Below are positions 34,690-43,517 of a stretch of DNA of 64,000 nucleotides, piece after piece. Location: positions 62,001 to 126,000 of the forward strand of contig DATGIL010000052.1 in NCBI GenBank assembly GCA_035295745.1, read 5' to 3'. Under the pieces are notes generated by a model. The model saw only the letters and a list, made by a program, of their open reading frames with translations, was not told the DNA's origin and searched no databases. The stretch comes from JAIQFL01 sp035295745 (lineage in GTDB: Bacteria; Acidobacteriota; Terriglobia; Bryobacterales; Bryobacteraceae). The position numbers were made by a program, and so were the translations under genes. The stretch's first letter is position 1; the number at the start of each line of letters is the position of its first letter.

Positions 34690-35473
34690 TCAACTTCGAA
34701 AATACCTGGAGTTCTATCAGGACTTGGGGATCAAGACTCTCTACCGGCGCCCGGCGTCGCCAGAGACGCTGGCTGTTGCGGAAACACAGCAGGTCGCTCG
34801 TCCCGTAGAGAACCCGGTCCGCACGCCTGCCGTCCCGAAGGAGTCTGCCGTGAAACCGCCTGCCCCCGCCCCGGTCAGCCTGCCATCCATAGCGCCCGAA
34901 GGCGATAGCCTCTTCCAGATCCTCACCGATATCGGCGATTGCCGGCGCTGCCGCCTCCACTCGGGCCGCACTAAACTGGTGTTCGGCGTCGGCAACGAGC
35001 ACTCCCCTCTGGTATTCGTCGGCGAGGGCCCGGGCGCAGATGAAGACGCGCAAGGAATCCCTTTCGTCGGCCGCGCCGGTCAGTTACTCACGCAGATGAT
35101 CGAGAACACAGCCAAGAAAGAGGGAATCCCTCTACTCCGCGCTGACGTCTACATCTGCAATGTAGTGAAGTGCCGGCCTCCGGACAATCGTACGCCCGAG
35201 GCGGATGAGATGGAGATTTGCGGACAGTTCCTCTATCGCCAGTTAATGGCAATCAAACCGAAAGCGATCTGCGCTCTTGGGGGTACGGCTGCGCGTGCCC
35301 TGACCGGTCATAAAGAAGGGGTCACAAAGATGCGCGGAAAATGGTTCCAGTGGAATGAGATCCCGGTAATTGTGACGTACCACCCATCGTATCTGCTGCG
35401 GGCTTATAATCAGAACGCCAAGCGTGAGGCGTGGGAGGACTTGAAGAAGGTTCTGCACTTCGTGTACGATTGA
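34679..35473 (+). CDS. uracil-DNA glycosylase, family 4 (4Fe-4S)
   Basis: 264 residues from the ATG at 34679. It removes uracil from DNA. The core (about 85-264) has the Fe-S cysteines in DCRRCRL, then NVVKCRPPDNRTP; the active site is GEGPGADEDAQG and the DNA-intercalating motif HPSYLLR. The first ~80 residues are a proline-rich linker absent from minimal family members; its opening (DQLRKYLEFYQDLGI) resembles the N-termini of other delta-proteobacterial and acidobacterial homologues. Confidence 0.93.
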   Translation: MDSDQLRKYLEFYQDLGIKTLYRRPASPETLAVAETQQVARPVENPVRTPAVPKESAVKPPAPAPVSLPSIAPEGDSLFQILTDIGDCRRCRLHSGRTKLVFGVGNEHSPLVFVGEGPGADEDAQGIPFVGRAGQLLTQMIENTAKKEGIPLLRADVYICNVVKCRPPDNRTPEADEMEICGQFLYRQLMAIKPKAICALGGTAARALTGHKEGVTKMRGKWFQWNEIPVIVTYHPSYLLRAYNQNAKREAWEDLKKVLHFVYD

Positions 35474-35569
35474 GTACTTCCAACGTTCCGCGATTACAGT
35501 GTAGGTGCTGTCACAACGGAATCATCGAGTTTGGTCGCTTGTATACGGGCTGTGAGAAACTGGTATCAA

Positions 35570-35974
35570 ATGGACAATGTTGCAAATCTCGTGAGTAGGG
35601 GCGACGCGCTCGGAGTGGATTTGCTGCGCTCGATCATTCTCGAGCAACAGAACGCACTGCAAGACATCGAATCCAGCGCTCGCGCCCTGGCCAGCGTTCT
35701 GGAATTAGTCCTGCTTTCGAAGTGTCCCTCGGCGGCGGAACCAGCCACGGTAGATACTACCCCACCGGCTCCCGAAACAAAACCAGCTCTTTCCAAACGA
35801 GAACGCGAGGTTCTACGCCTGATGGTCGAAGGCCTCAGCAGTAAGGAAATCGCCGCGCGCTTGGGTATTTCCTTCAAGACGGCGGTCACCCACCGCGCCA
35901 GCATCATGAGCAAATTCGACGTTCACGAAACCGCCTCTGTGGTGCGTGAGGCGTTCCATCGTGGATTAGTTTAG
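35570..35974 (+). CDS. LuxR-type HTH transcriptional regulator
   Basis: 134 residues from the ATG at 35570; the frame extends 13 codons upstream to a TTG. The N-terminal ~70 residues are helical (LLRSIILEQQNALQDIESSA) without a recognisable receiver domain. The C-terminal GerE/LuxR HTH is complete: LSKREREVLRLMVEGLSSKE, IAARLGISFKTAVTHRASIM. Without a phosphorylation domain its input signal is unknown. Followed by dispersed repeats. Confidence 0.85.
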   Translation: MDNVANLVSRGDALGVDLLRSIILEQQNALQDIESSARALASVLELVLLSKCPSAAEPATVDTTPPAPETKPALSKREREVLRLMVEGLSSKEIAARLGISFKTAVTHRASIMSKFDVHETASVVREAFHRGLV

Positions 35975-36049
35975 ATCTCCCACACTGCTTTTAGCCAGGC
36001 TGGACGTGTCCGCTTTGCAGCAACGCTTGCTGAGATGAGAAGCTGTGAA

Positions 36050-36165
36050 AATCCGACCGGGACATCGCTTGCTTACGCGCGGCTCACAACGAGCCACGAC
36101 CGTAAGGGAGTGTTTTGCCGATCGGGCATCGCTGGCTTACGCGCGGCTCGCATCGAGCCGCGCTG
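36050..36165. repeat. dispersed palindromic repeats, site 2 (two copies)
   Basis: Two copies of the core found at 21985-22455: GCTTACGCGCGGCTC-CAACGAGCC-ACGACCGTAAGGGAGTG at 36065-36112, and a degenerate copy from 36129 to about 36163. They lie between the LuxR-type gene and the convergent Crp-type gene, a position that could favour transcription termination. The rest of 35975-36226 holds no gene. Confidence 0.8.
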
Positions 36166-36226
36166 AGTCTACGTAACACGCAGAACCACGAGCCGCGACG
36201 GTAACGGAGCGTTGTTTTGCACCGCT

Positions 36227-36946
36227 TTACGCCCCGACAAAGCCCATCACGCGGCCAGCTTCTTCGAGGGGTTCCCCGGTGCCGATCCCCTGCTCGCGGA
36301 GAAGGCGCTGCATGGACGGCACGAAAATGTCGATGTGCTTACGCGAATAACGCAAAAGCCCGAGCCGTCTGAGCCGGTTCATCTGAAACGTCACGATTTC
36401 CCGTGAGGTGCCGACGTATTCGGAAATCGTGTGGTGTGTCAGCGAGCCGACCCGCGTCGCTCCATCGGGCATTGGCGTACCAACCGTTTCGGCCAGTTGC
36501 AGCAGCGCCAGCATGACCCTCTCGGGAGTTTTGTGCACCGCCATGCTCTCGATGCGGTCCTGCAGATCGATGCACTGCCGCACCAGAAACTGCGCCAGCG
36601 CGATTCCCAGACGTGGCTCGCGTTCGATCTGCTGCTCGATTTCGTTCCGTGTCCACATCATGATGCTGGCATCGTCAAGCGTCACAGCCGATTCGAAGCG
36701 ATTGTCAGCTCCAATCAGCGCCGCTTCGCCGAATAATCCTTCGGCGCTTACGATTCGACTGACCGTGATGGATGCATCTTCAGTCGAAGTGACCTTGACG
36801 CGTCCCAGCATCACCAAGTAAAGACCCGCACTGGGCTGATTACGATCATAGATCACCCGCCGCTTGGCAAATTCCAAAATTGGTTTGCGTGGCAGATAAG
36901 TCAACGGATCTTCATACGTACGCTCAATCTGGTTTGCCCGACCCAT
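36227..36946 (-). CDS. Crp/Fnr-family transcriptional regulator
   Basis: 239 residues. An N-terminal cyclic-nucleotide-binding-like beta-roll (SAGLYLVMLGRVKVTSTED, GEAALIGADNRFESAVTLDD) is joined by a long helix to a winged HTH: TISEYVGTSREIVTFQMNRL with RLGLLRYSRKHI. There are no N-terminal cysteines for an Fe-S cluster, so not Fnr-like for oxygen. The phosphate-binding-cassette Arg typical of cAMP binders is not evident, so the effector is unknown. Divergent from DUF507. Confidence 0.9.
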   Translation of the reverse strand: MGRANQIERTYEDPLTYLPRKPILEFAKRRVIYDRNQPSAGLYLVMLGRVKVTSTEDASITVSRIVSAEGLFGEAALIGADNRFESAVTLDDASIMMWTRNEIEQQIEREPRLGIALAQFLVRQCIDLQDRIESMAVHKTPERVMLALLQLAETVGTPMPDGATRVGSLTHHTISEYVGTSREIVTFQMNRLRRLGLLRYSRKHIDIFVPSMQRLLREQGIGTGEPLEEAGRVMGFVGA

Positions 36947-37193
36947 AACTTGACCCTCGCTAGTGCCGGCCCTTGCACCATCTCCTCCGGGCCAGCTTCA
37001 CTTTAGAAGATTAACCTCTTCCAACTACAGACGTCATCAGTTTTTTGTCCGGTACACCCCGTACCATTCGTATTTTTGCACACATAGTGCTAAAACGTAC
37101 AAAATATGGCCTGGGACCGCCCGCCCGGAACCGCGGAGCCCAATTCCGGGCTCTGCGCCGCAACGTGCTAAACTATCGAATCACCCACATAGC

Positions 37194-37784
37194 ATGTTGC
37201 TTGCCAGAGAATTCGTCGCCTATCTTTCGCGCCAACTCGTCACGAGGCTAGCACCTGGAGTCATCGAGACCCCCACTCCCGATGCGGTTGCCGCGAAGAT
37301 CACCGAGGTGATTACGGACGAGCTCGCCGTGGAAGACCGGCTCAACGATGAAGTCCGGGACATGCTCAGTCAGTACAGCGAGTACATGCGCCGCGAGAAC
37401 GTCAGTTATCAGGAGATGTTCCGCCGCATCAAGAAGACTCTGGTCACCCAACGGAAGGTAATCCGGGCATCCGGCCGGGACACCGGCGATCCGATGAAAC
37501 TGTCGCGCGATAAGGTCACCGACATTTCTCATAAGATCGTCGAGATGCTTCGCAAGAGCCGCGACCTGCGCCTCAAGAACAAGGACACCAACGCCGTCCG
37601 CCTGGAGATTTTACGCGTGATGACGGACCTCCTGATGGCAGAGGACAAGGTGGACCGTGCCGCGCGCGCCAAAGTCCGCACGCAAAAGCGCGAGATCCCG
37701 GAAGGCAGCGAGGAATGGGATCTGCTCCACAAACGTTACTATTCCGAAGAGCTGAAGAAGCTCGGCATCGATCTGGCGAAGTGA
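37194..37784 (+). CDS. DUF507 family protein
   Basis: 196 residues from the ATG at 37194. All-helical, highly charged, with two DUF507-like halves (VAYLSRQLVTRLAPGVIETP, then VTDISHKIVEMLRKSRDLRL). The C-terminus ends YYSEELKKLGIDL. The family is common in Acidobacteria and delta-proteobacteria and has no known function. The frame upstream to 36963 runs through the divergent promoter region and is not coding-like. Confidence 0.85.
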   Translation: MLLAREFVAYLSRQLVTRLAPGVIETPTPDAVAAKITEVITDELAVEDRLNDEVRDMLSQYSEYMRRENVSYQEMFRRIKKTLVTQRKVIRASGRDTGDPMKLSRDKVTDISHKIVEMLRKSRDLRLKNKDTNAVRLEILRVMTDLLMAEDKVDRAARAKVRTQKREIPEGSEEWDLLHKRYYSEELKKLGIDLAK

Positions 37785-37890
37785 GCGGTTTGTAGACGCG
37801 TTCGGAGCTGCGCCGTGCTCAGCAAGCGAGCCGGGCTACGGCGCCGGAAACCATTCTCGTTGCTGGCCGGGTCCGTGGGATATTGATTCT

Positions 37891-38619
37891 ATGTCCGTCT
37901 CTCTGAAAGATCAGGTTGTACTCGTAGTAGGAGCCTCCAGCGGAATTGGCCGCGAAACGGCGGTGCTTTTTGCCCGCGAGGGAGCGCGCGTCATGGCCGC
38001 CGCACGGCGCGAAGAGCGTTTGAAGCAGCTGCAGCTTTCGCTGGCCAGTGAAGGCCACGCCATCGAAATCGCCGTATCCGACGCGTCCAAGTCGTCCGCG
38101 ATGGAAGAACTGGCGCAGGCCACCCGCCAGCGTCTGGGCGAGATCGACATCATGGTTTATGCCACGGGCACGAATATTGTCGATCGCGCCATGCGCCGTC
38201 TCAATACCGAGCTCTGGGACATGATGATCGATGTCAACCTGAACGGCGCCTATTACATCACGCGCGCCGTGTTGCCGGCCATGCGCGAGCGCGGATCCGG
38301 GCACCTGATCTACGTCGCGTCGATCTCCGGGCACACGCCTGATATCTCCGGCGCCGCCTACCAGGCCTCCAAGCGCGGCATGATCGGCCTGGCGCACGCC
38401 ATTCGCGTCGAGGAGAAAGAGAACGGCATCCGCACCTGCGCGGTCTGTCCGGGTCTGGTCGACACCGAGATTCTGGAGCGCCGTCCCGTAAAGCCCTCTG
38501 CCGAGATGCTGGCCAAGGCGCTCAAACCCGAAGACGTCGCCGAGACGGTGCTGTTCGTCGCGAAGCTTCCGCCGCGAGCCGACATCCCCGAGTTGTCGGT
38601 CGTCCCCACATACATCTGA
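37891..38619 (+). CDS. short-chain dehydrogenase/reductase (classical SDR)
   Basis: 242 residues. NAD(P)-binding VVGASSGIGRETAVLFAREG (TGxxxGxG-type), a basic residue pair (ARREE) after strand 2 favouring NADPH, and the catalytic Ser-Tyr-Lys in VASISGHTPDISGAAYQASK. VNLNGAYYITRAVLPAM is the usual assembly segment. Substrate unknown. The C-terminal SVVPTYI is close to the common ending of FabG-like reductases. Confidence 0.92.
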   Translation: MSVSLKDQVVLVVGASSGIGRETAVLFAREGARVMAAARREERLKQLQLSLASEGHAIEIAVSDASKSSAMEELAQATRQRLGEIDIMVYATGTNIVDRAMRRLNTELWDMMIDVNLNGAYYITRAVLPAMRERGSGHLIYVASISGHTPDISGAAYQASKRGMIGLAHAIRVEEKENGIRTCAVCPGLVDTEILERRPVKPSAEMLAKALKPEDVAETVLFVAKLPPRADIPELSVVPTYI

Positions 38620-38665
38620 CGCATCAGCGGCCGGACCGATCAGCAACCTGGCGTATCATCAACAG

Positions 38666-40531
38666 ATGATCCGCCCGCTTGCACTCATCTGTCTGGCCAC
38701 AGTCTGCCTCGCGCAGGAGCCCATCGCTCCCCATTCCGCCTCCGAACCGCCTGCCGCCAAGGCAGCCGCGTCCCTCACTGCCAGTACCAAAGCATCTCCG
38801 GCCGACCTCCTCACTACGGGTGAAAAATCCGAGTGGAACGAGACTGCTCCTTATGCCGAAGCCGTGGCCATTTCCCACCGCCTGGAGCGCGCCTCTCCAT
38901 TCGTAAAAGTGCTCGACATGGGCCTGACTCCGGAGGGCCGGAACATGATCGCGCTGGTGGTTTCCAAGGACCGCGCCTTCACACCTGCGGCTGCGGCTCG
39001 TACCAACAAAGTCGTCATCATGATCCAGAGCGGCATCCATGCGGGCGAAATTGAAGGCAAGGACACCGTCCTCATGCTGGTGCGCGATATGACGGTGAGC
39101 AAGCCATACGCGTCATGGCTCGATCACGCGATCTTCGTCATCATCCCGGTGTTCAACGTAGACGGCCACGAGTATTTCAGCCCCTATCACCGGCCGAGTC
39201 AGAACGGTCCGAAATCCACCGGACTTCGCGCCAACGCGCAGCACCTCAATCTGAATCGCGACTACATCAAGGCGGACACGCCCGAGATGCGCCTCTGGCT
39301 CCGGCTCTTCAACACCTGGATGCCCGACTTCCACATCGACAATCACGTGACCGACGGGTCGGATATGCAGTATGACGTTACTTGGGATATGGCCCGCAAT
39401 CAGGACCTGGCCGAGCCGGCGGGCGGCTGGGTGCGCGACCGTTTCGTGCCCGAGTTGGACAAGCGCATGGCCGCGGACGGGCATCTGGTGGCGCCCTACG
39501 GAGCGCTACGCAACGTCAATGGCCGGCGCGAGTTCTTTATGGAGGTATTTTCACCGCGTTATTCGCACCTCTACTCGGCGGTGCAGAACCGGCCGTCCCT
39601 GCTGGTGGAGACGCACAGCCTGAAGGCGGCCCGCACGCGAGCCTGGGCCAACTACGACATTATGCGTCATGCGATCGACACGATCCTGCTCGATCCGGAA
39701 GCGCTTCGGCGAGCGGTGCGGGAAGCAGATCGCGAGATGTCAGCGAGGGCGGGCGACCGGTCGGCGGCGGCGGTCTATCTGGCCGGCAAGGTCAGCGACC
39801 AGAGCCACCCGCTGGTCTACCACGCGCTCAAGATCGGGCAATTCCCAAGCGAGGTAACGGGGGCGCAGGTCACGCGCTACCTTCCCGACAAGGACGATCT
39901 CGAAACCGTCATCCACGACGGGATCGACTCCACGGTAGAGGCGCAGATGCCCCTGGGCTATTTGATTCCGGCCGCGTGGAAAGATGCGGCCGATCTGCTG
40001 GCGTTGCACGGAGTGGAGATGGAGCGCACCACCAAACCGATTGAGCAGGAGTTCGAGACGTATCGCTTCTCGAAAGTCACATACGCCAACGGCCCGCAGG
40101 AAGGACATATCGCGGTGAACTTCGATACCCGGTTAGTGAAGGAGAAGATCGCGATTCCCGCAGGCTCTTGGTGGGTTCCGATGAAACAGCGGCGCGCGCG
40201 ACTGATCCTCTCGGTGCTCGAACCGCAGGCGCCCGATTCCTTCGCGCATTGGGGACTGCTTTACAGCGTCTTCGAGGGCGGCGGAGGTGGTGGCGGCGGA
40301 CGGAGCGGCGCGCGAGGGGGAGTCGGCGAGTATCTATCCGAGCCGATCGCGCGGCGTATGATGGCGGATTCTCCAGAGTTGCGGAAGCAGTTCGAAGACA
40401 AGCTGGCGTCCGACCCGCAGTTCGCCGCAGATCGCAATGCGCGCTTGCAATGGTGGTACGAGCGGTCCAAGTACGACCCCGGCAACACCGGGCGATATCC
40501 CATCGTCCGAGTCTGGGAGAAGAGCTGGTAG
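38666..40531 (+). CDS. secreted M14-family zinc carboxypeptidase
   Basis: 621 residues with a signal peptide at 1-16 (IRPLALICLATVCLA). The M14 zinc site is QSGIHAGEIEGKD (His-x-x-Glu), followed by HLNLNRDYIK and the third ligand region in FHIDNHVTD; the catalytic Glu is likely in LVETHS. The C-terminal ~200 residues carry a Gly-rich stretch (GGGGGGGRSG) near residue 535. It probably trims C-terminal residues of peptides outside the cell. Confidence 0.88.
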   Translation: MIRPLALICLATVCLAQEPIAPHSASEPPAAKAAASLTASTKASPADLLTTGEKSEWNETAPYAEAVAISHRLERASPFVKVLDMGLTPEGRNMIALVVSKDRAFTPAAAARTNKVVIMIQSGIHAGEIEGKDTVLMLVRDMTVSKPYASWLDHAIFVIIPVFNVDGHEYFSPYHRPSQNGPKSTGLRANAQHLNLNRDYIKADTPEMRLWLRLFNTWMPDFHIDNHVTDGSDMQYDVTWDMARNQDLAEPAGGWVRDRFVPELDKRMAADGHLVAPYGALRNVNGRREFFMEVFSPRYSHLYSAVQNRPSLLVETHSLKAARTRAWANYDIMRHAIDTILLDPEALRRAVREADREMSARAGDRSAAAVYLAGKVSDQSHPLVYHALKIGQFPSEVTGAQVTRYLPDKDDLETVIHDGIDSTVEAQMPLGYLIPAAWKDAADLLALHGVEMERTTKPIEQEFETYRFSKVTYANGPQEGHIAVNFDTRLVKEKIAIPAGSWWVPMKQRRARLILSVLEPQAPDSFAHWGLLYSVFEGGGGGGGGRSGARGGVGEYLSEPIARRMMADSPELRKQFEDKLASDPQFAADRNARLQWWYERSKYDPGNTGRYPIVRVWEKSW

Positions 40532-40539
40532 GGCGAAAA

Positions 40540-40852
40540 CGAGAACTCACCGCGAAGGCGCGGAGGCGCTGAGGAAGCACACGCGGAGAAAGGCCACCTT
40601 CACAAAGCCATCGCTCTTCTGATTTGTCCCTCCGCGTGAATCTCCGCGCCTCCGCGGTGAAGCGAGATCCCAACCAAAGCGCACTCTTCGTGGAAGGCGT
40701 ACCTGCTCACGCTTAGGTGGCGAAAAGCCGTCGCGCCCCTGGTTTTCCTCCGCGTGAACCTCCGCGTCTCCGCGCCTCCGCGGTGAAGCGGGATCCCAAC
40801 CAAAGGCGCACTCGTCATGCGACGGCATACCTGCTTACGCATTAGTGGCGAA
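40540..40852. repeat. imperfect 118-bp tandem repeat of CTCCGCG-type elements
   Basis: CTCCGCGTGAA...CTCCGCGGTGAAGC...GATCCCAACCAAAG...GCGCACTC...CTTAC... occurs at about 40630-40735 and again from 40748, offset 118 bp, after a related inverted CGCGGAGGCGCTGAGG segment at 40556. The second copy runs to about 40852 and supplies the stop codon of the M50 gene. No gene is seen between 40532 and 40834. Confidence 0.8.
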
Positions 40853-41911
40853 TTTCAGAGTCCCGATTTGCGATTCGACACCGACCTGGGCGAGGACGTA
40901 TCGCAACTGGTCGAGCTCGCATTCATCGGAACCGCAGATGGGAGTGCCGATGTTGGCGATCGCTTGTGTGGCCAGTAGGGTGGCGCGCTCGATCTGCCCT
41001 TCGGCGAGGGCCAGTGCCGCCGCCGCACGGCGTCGATTCTCGTGAGCAAGTTTGGGGTCCGCACGCTCGAGCCATTTTCGAGCGGACTCGGGATCGTGCT
41101 GGCGGGCCGCAAACCAATACGCGGCTTCGCATGCATAGTGCGCGCAGGGGTCAACTTCGGGGAGAAGCGCCAGCAGGCGCCTCATGTAACTCCCGGCGGT
41201 CTTCCAATCGCCGGCATCCAAATGGTGCAGGTAGGCGATGTAAATATTGAAGGGGTCATTGCCAATAGCGAGGCGAACGATAATATCGTGCGGCCAGTCA
41301 CGCCACCTGGGCCGATGCAGATCGCTGGATTCGCACGCAAGCTCGCGAATCATTTCGTCAACCGGAGGACCTCCTCGAATGACCTGCCACAGGCGATACC
41401 CGTCCGTGCCGATGCCATCTTTCTCTCGTGGGATGAGTTCCAGGACCCCCAAAAAGCACACCGTGCTCCACAGGCCGAACACCCGAAAGGGCAGGGCGCT
41501 CATCGACAACATCGCCAGGATTGCGAAGAGGATGCCGAACAACAGTGAGGAGAACGGACCGCCCAGCAGCGTGGCGGCCTTCTGCAGCCGGAACGCAGAG
41601 TAGTCTGGCGGAACCTGTCTGACGAATGCCCCCCACAGCATCTTCACTTTGAGCATCTTCCAACCTCGCTTTTCGCGGTAGAACTCGAAAGGTCCAAAGC
41701 CGAAACGCACGCATCGATATCCGAGTGCCATGCCAGTGAAGCGGTGGCCGCACTCATGGGTGATGAGGTGGACGATCAGGGCAAGCACGAATAGTCCCCA
41801 CCAGACTGCCGTGCTAACGTCCGACAAGCCGCGCTCCAGAGCTACGCCGTTGAGAAATCGCGTGGCGACCGTACAGAAAGCGAACGCGCCAGCCACGATG
41901 ACGAAGATCAT
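40835..41911 (-). CDS. membrane M50-like site-2 metalloprotease with helical C-terminus
   Basis: 358 residues. HLITHECGHRFTGMALG (residues ~48-64) holds HExxH inside a hydrophobic helix, as in site-2 proteases. ELIPREKDGIGTDGYR, about 100 residues later, corresponds to the second metal motif with its Asp. Four to five TM helices fill the first 165 residues. The C-terminal ~150 residues are soluble alpha-hairpins (SARKWLERADPKLAHENRRR) resembling TPR. The last nine codons and the stop overlap the 118-bp repeat. Confidence 0.85.
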   Translation of the reverse strand: MIFVIVAGAFAFCTVATRFLNGVALERGLSDVSTAVWWGLFVLALIVHLITHECGHRFTGMALGYRCVRFGFGPFEFYREKRGWKMLKVKMLWGAFVRQVPPDYSAFRLQKAATLLGGPFSSLLFGILFAILAMLSMSALPFRVFGLWSTVCFLGVLELIPREKDGIGTDGYRLWQVIRGGPPVDEMIRELACESSDLHRPRWRDWPHDIIVRLAIGNDPFNIYIAYLHHLDAGDWKTAGSYMRRLLALLPEVDPCAHYACEAAYWFAARQHDPESARKWLERADPKLAHENRRRAAAALALAEGQIERATLLATQAIANIGTPICGSDECELDQLRYVLAQVGVESQIGTLKFATNA

Positions 41912-42000
41912 GCGGGATGACGATAGGCCGCTTCGCGCCCGAATTCCACGCTATGGATAGTTAGGTGGGGAGCTGGCTTCCGATTAACTCGCCGCGTCTC

Positions 42001-42180
42001 GTCGTTCCGAGTACGACGCGGGATGTGCGCTTACGCACGCGAGCAAATTGTTACCAAATCGGACCTGAAAGCCTCAGTTCGAGGATGGGGGGTGCCGACC
42101 GTCCGCTTGACGGCAGAGAAGTCCAAACAGCAGAGCGGTTTAACCCCGCCTGGACGAAAGATAACACCGTGCGGAGGTGG
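42001..42180. ncRNA. candidate structured RNA: run of six small hairpins upstream of the dksA-like gene
   Basis: Within the gene-free gap 41912-42355, perfect short stems follow each other: 42001-42005/42013-42017, 42025-42029/42034-42038, 42072-42075/42081-42084, 42099-42103/42109-42113, a nested pair 42121-42125/42151-42155 enclosing 42135-42138/42146-42149, and 42165-42168/42176-42179. I do not recognise any known riboswitch or housekeeping RNA. The strand is unknown because simple stems exist on both. It could be a small RNA or leader. Confidence 0.35.
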
Positions 42181-42207
42181 TGACCGCTATTGTAAAGATC
42201 TGTAAAT

Positions 42208-42249
42208 GACGGAAAAGATTTGACTTTTCGTCTTCCGGACAGTTATACT
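42208..42249 (+). promoter_or_regulatory. sigma-70-type promoter for the dksA-like operon with overlapping dyad
   Basis: TTGACT at 42220-42225 and TATACT at 42244-42249 are separated by 18 bp, the best -35/-10 pair in the gap, about 107 bp before the ATG at 42356. A near-perfect dyad (GACGGAAAAG, 42208-42217, against CTTTTCGTC, 42224-42232) overlaps the -35 element and could be an operator. The intervening leader ends with AAGAGAG before the start codon. Confidence 0.6.
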
Positions 42250-42355
42250 GCACAGTCCGCACTCGGTTCCTCCCCCTTCCAGGACTTGCAACTTTTAGTG
42301 CCGGATCAGCGTCTTATCGGTCTGACCCGACAGGACCCGGGATAAGAGAGAAATT

Positions 42356-42763
42356 ATGGTTACGAAAAACGGACCCAAGTCCAAACTCGCCGACTACAGG
42401 AAAATACTCGAATCCAAAGCCGAAGAAGTCCGTCGCAGTATGTCTGCCCAAAAGGCGGCCCAAGTGGTGGCCCGATTGGATGTCCCCTCGGATGAGGGCG
42501 ATCTCAGCCAGCAGCATCACGAAGAATGGATCTTCCTCAATCGCAATTCCATCGACATGAAACTCCTGCGGGAAATCGCCGGTGCCCTGCATCGTATGGA
42601 TCAGGAGCATTACGGCATCTGCCTGGAGTGCGAGGAGCCGATTTCCAGCAAGCGTCTGGATGCCGTGCCGTGGGCGCGTTACTGCGTCGCATGTCAGGAA
42701 TCCATAGCTGCGCGCATCGCCGAAGGCGAGTTCGTGGATGAGTTCCAGGAAGCCGATCGATGA
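42356..42763 (+). CDS. DksA/TraR-family zinc-finger protein
   Basis: 135 residues. Coiled-coil N-terminus (YRKILESKAEEVRRSM) and a C4 zinc finger CLECEEPI...YCVACQ (about 93-118). The coiled-coil tip has DEGDLSQQ where DksA proteins carry the acidic DxxDxA motif, so secondary-channel binding of RNA polymerase is plausible. Its ATG is preceded by AAGAGAG and the gene has a good upstream promoter. The stop overlaps the next gene (ATGA). Confidence 0.9.
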   Translation: MVTKNGPKSKLADYRKILESKAEEVRRSMSAQKAAQVVARLDVPSDEGDLSQQHHEEWIFLNRNSIDMKLLREIAGALHRMDQEHYGICLECEEPISSKRLDAVPWARYCVACQESIAARIAEGEFVDEFQEADR

Positions 42764-43077
42764 GGCTGGTCGAGCTACGCAGGCTCTCGATTCGAACGCA
42801 ATCAAAAGTGCATTTTCGACTCCGCAATGGGATGGAATGCATCGTCACCGAGCATGGGATTGCGCAGGTGCCGGCCCTGAAAGGAATTCCCGATTTTAAT
42901 CTGGAGGAGGAACTCGCTGCGGCCAGCGACTTTCTCCTCGAACCGGCCGGTGTTCCGGATCACAAGAGCGATAAGAAGAATCCTTCTAAACCGCGTTCCA
43001 TCACGCGCGCCCAGTTGGCAGGAATGGTCTCGGATTCCTCTTCCGCGGGTACCGCTCAGGAGCATGACGAGGAGTAG
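42760..43077 (+). CDS. hypothetical protein
   Basis: 105 residues, ATGA-coupled to the DksA-like gene. The N-terminal half has a compact beta-like pattern (VHFRLRNGMECIVTEHGIA, VPALKGIPDFNLEEELAAA). The C-terminus is charged and likely disordered (HKSDKKNPSKPRS). No signal peptide or recognised domain. Tight coupling suggests it acts with the DksA-like protein or Hfq, but nothing in the sequence proves that. Confidence 0.75.
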   Translation: MRLVELRRLSIRTQSKVHFRLRNGMECIVTEHGIAQVPALKGIPDFNLEEELAAASDFLLEPAGVPDHKSDKKNPSKPRSITRAQLAGMVSDSSSAGTAQEHDEE

Positions 43078-43172
43078 TGAGTACTGAACCGCACTTCATT
43101 CAGGTGAATACGGTACAATACTAACGCCGTTCGTATACTGTTTTGCTTTCCCGAAAGGGTTTGGGGGCTGTG

Positions 43173-43478
43173 ATGGAAAAACCGGCGCAAAATATTCAAG
43201 ATAGTTTTTTAAACAACGCTCGCAAGGACAAAATTGTGCTCACCATTTATCTGATGAGCGGCGTCAAACTCTCCGGCCGAATCAAGAGTTTTGACAAGTA
43301 TTCGCTGGTGCTGGAGACCAACAATCAGGAGCAGTTGATCTTCAAGCATGCAATCTCCACGGTGGTTACGCAGAAGTCGTCCCACTCCTACTCCAGCAGT
43401 TCACAATCCGCGGCGCAGAGTTCCGGGGCCAGTTCAACGCCCGGTGTTCCGGTGCATGCGGACACCACGGAGGCTTAG
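43173..43478 (+). CDS. hfq: RNA-binding protein Hfq
   Basis: 101 residues from the ATG at 43173. Sm-like hexamer subunit that pairs small RNAs with mRNAs. NIQDSFLNNARKDKIVLTIY is the N-terminal helix and Sm1; LIFKHAISTV is the Sm2 motif (usually YKHAIST). The C-terminal ~35 residues are a Ser-rich tail. A putative -10 (TACAAT) lies near 43120. It precedes hflX, the usual order. Confidence 0.95.
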   Translation: MEKPAQNIQDSFLNNARKDKIVLTIYLMSGVKLSGRIKSFDKYSLVLETNNQEQLIFKHAISTVVTQKSSHSYSSSSQSAAQSSGASSTPGVPVHADTTEA

Positions 43479-43517
43479 GAAACGCCTCCACCAAACTCCG
43501 TTCGGGAACGGGCTATT

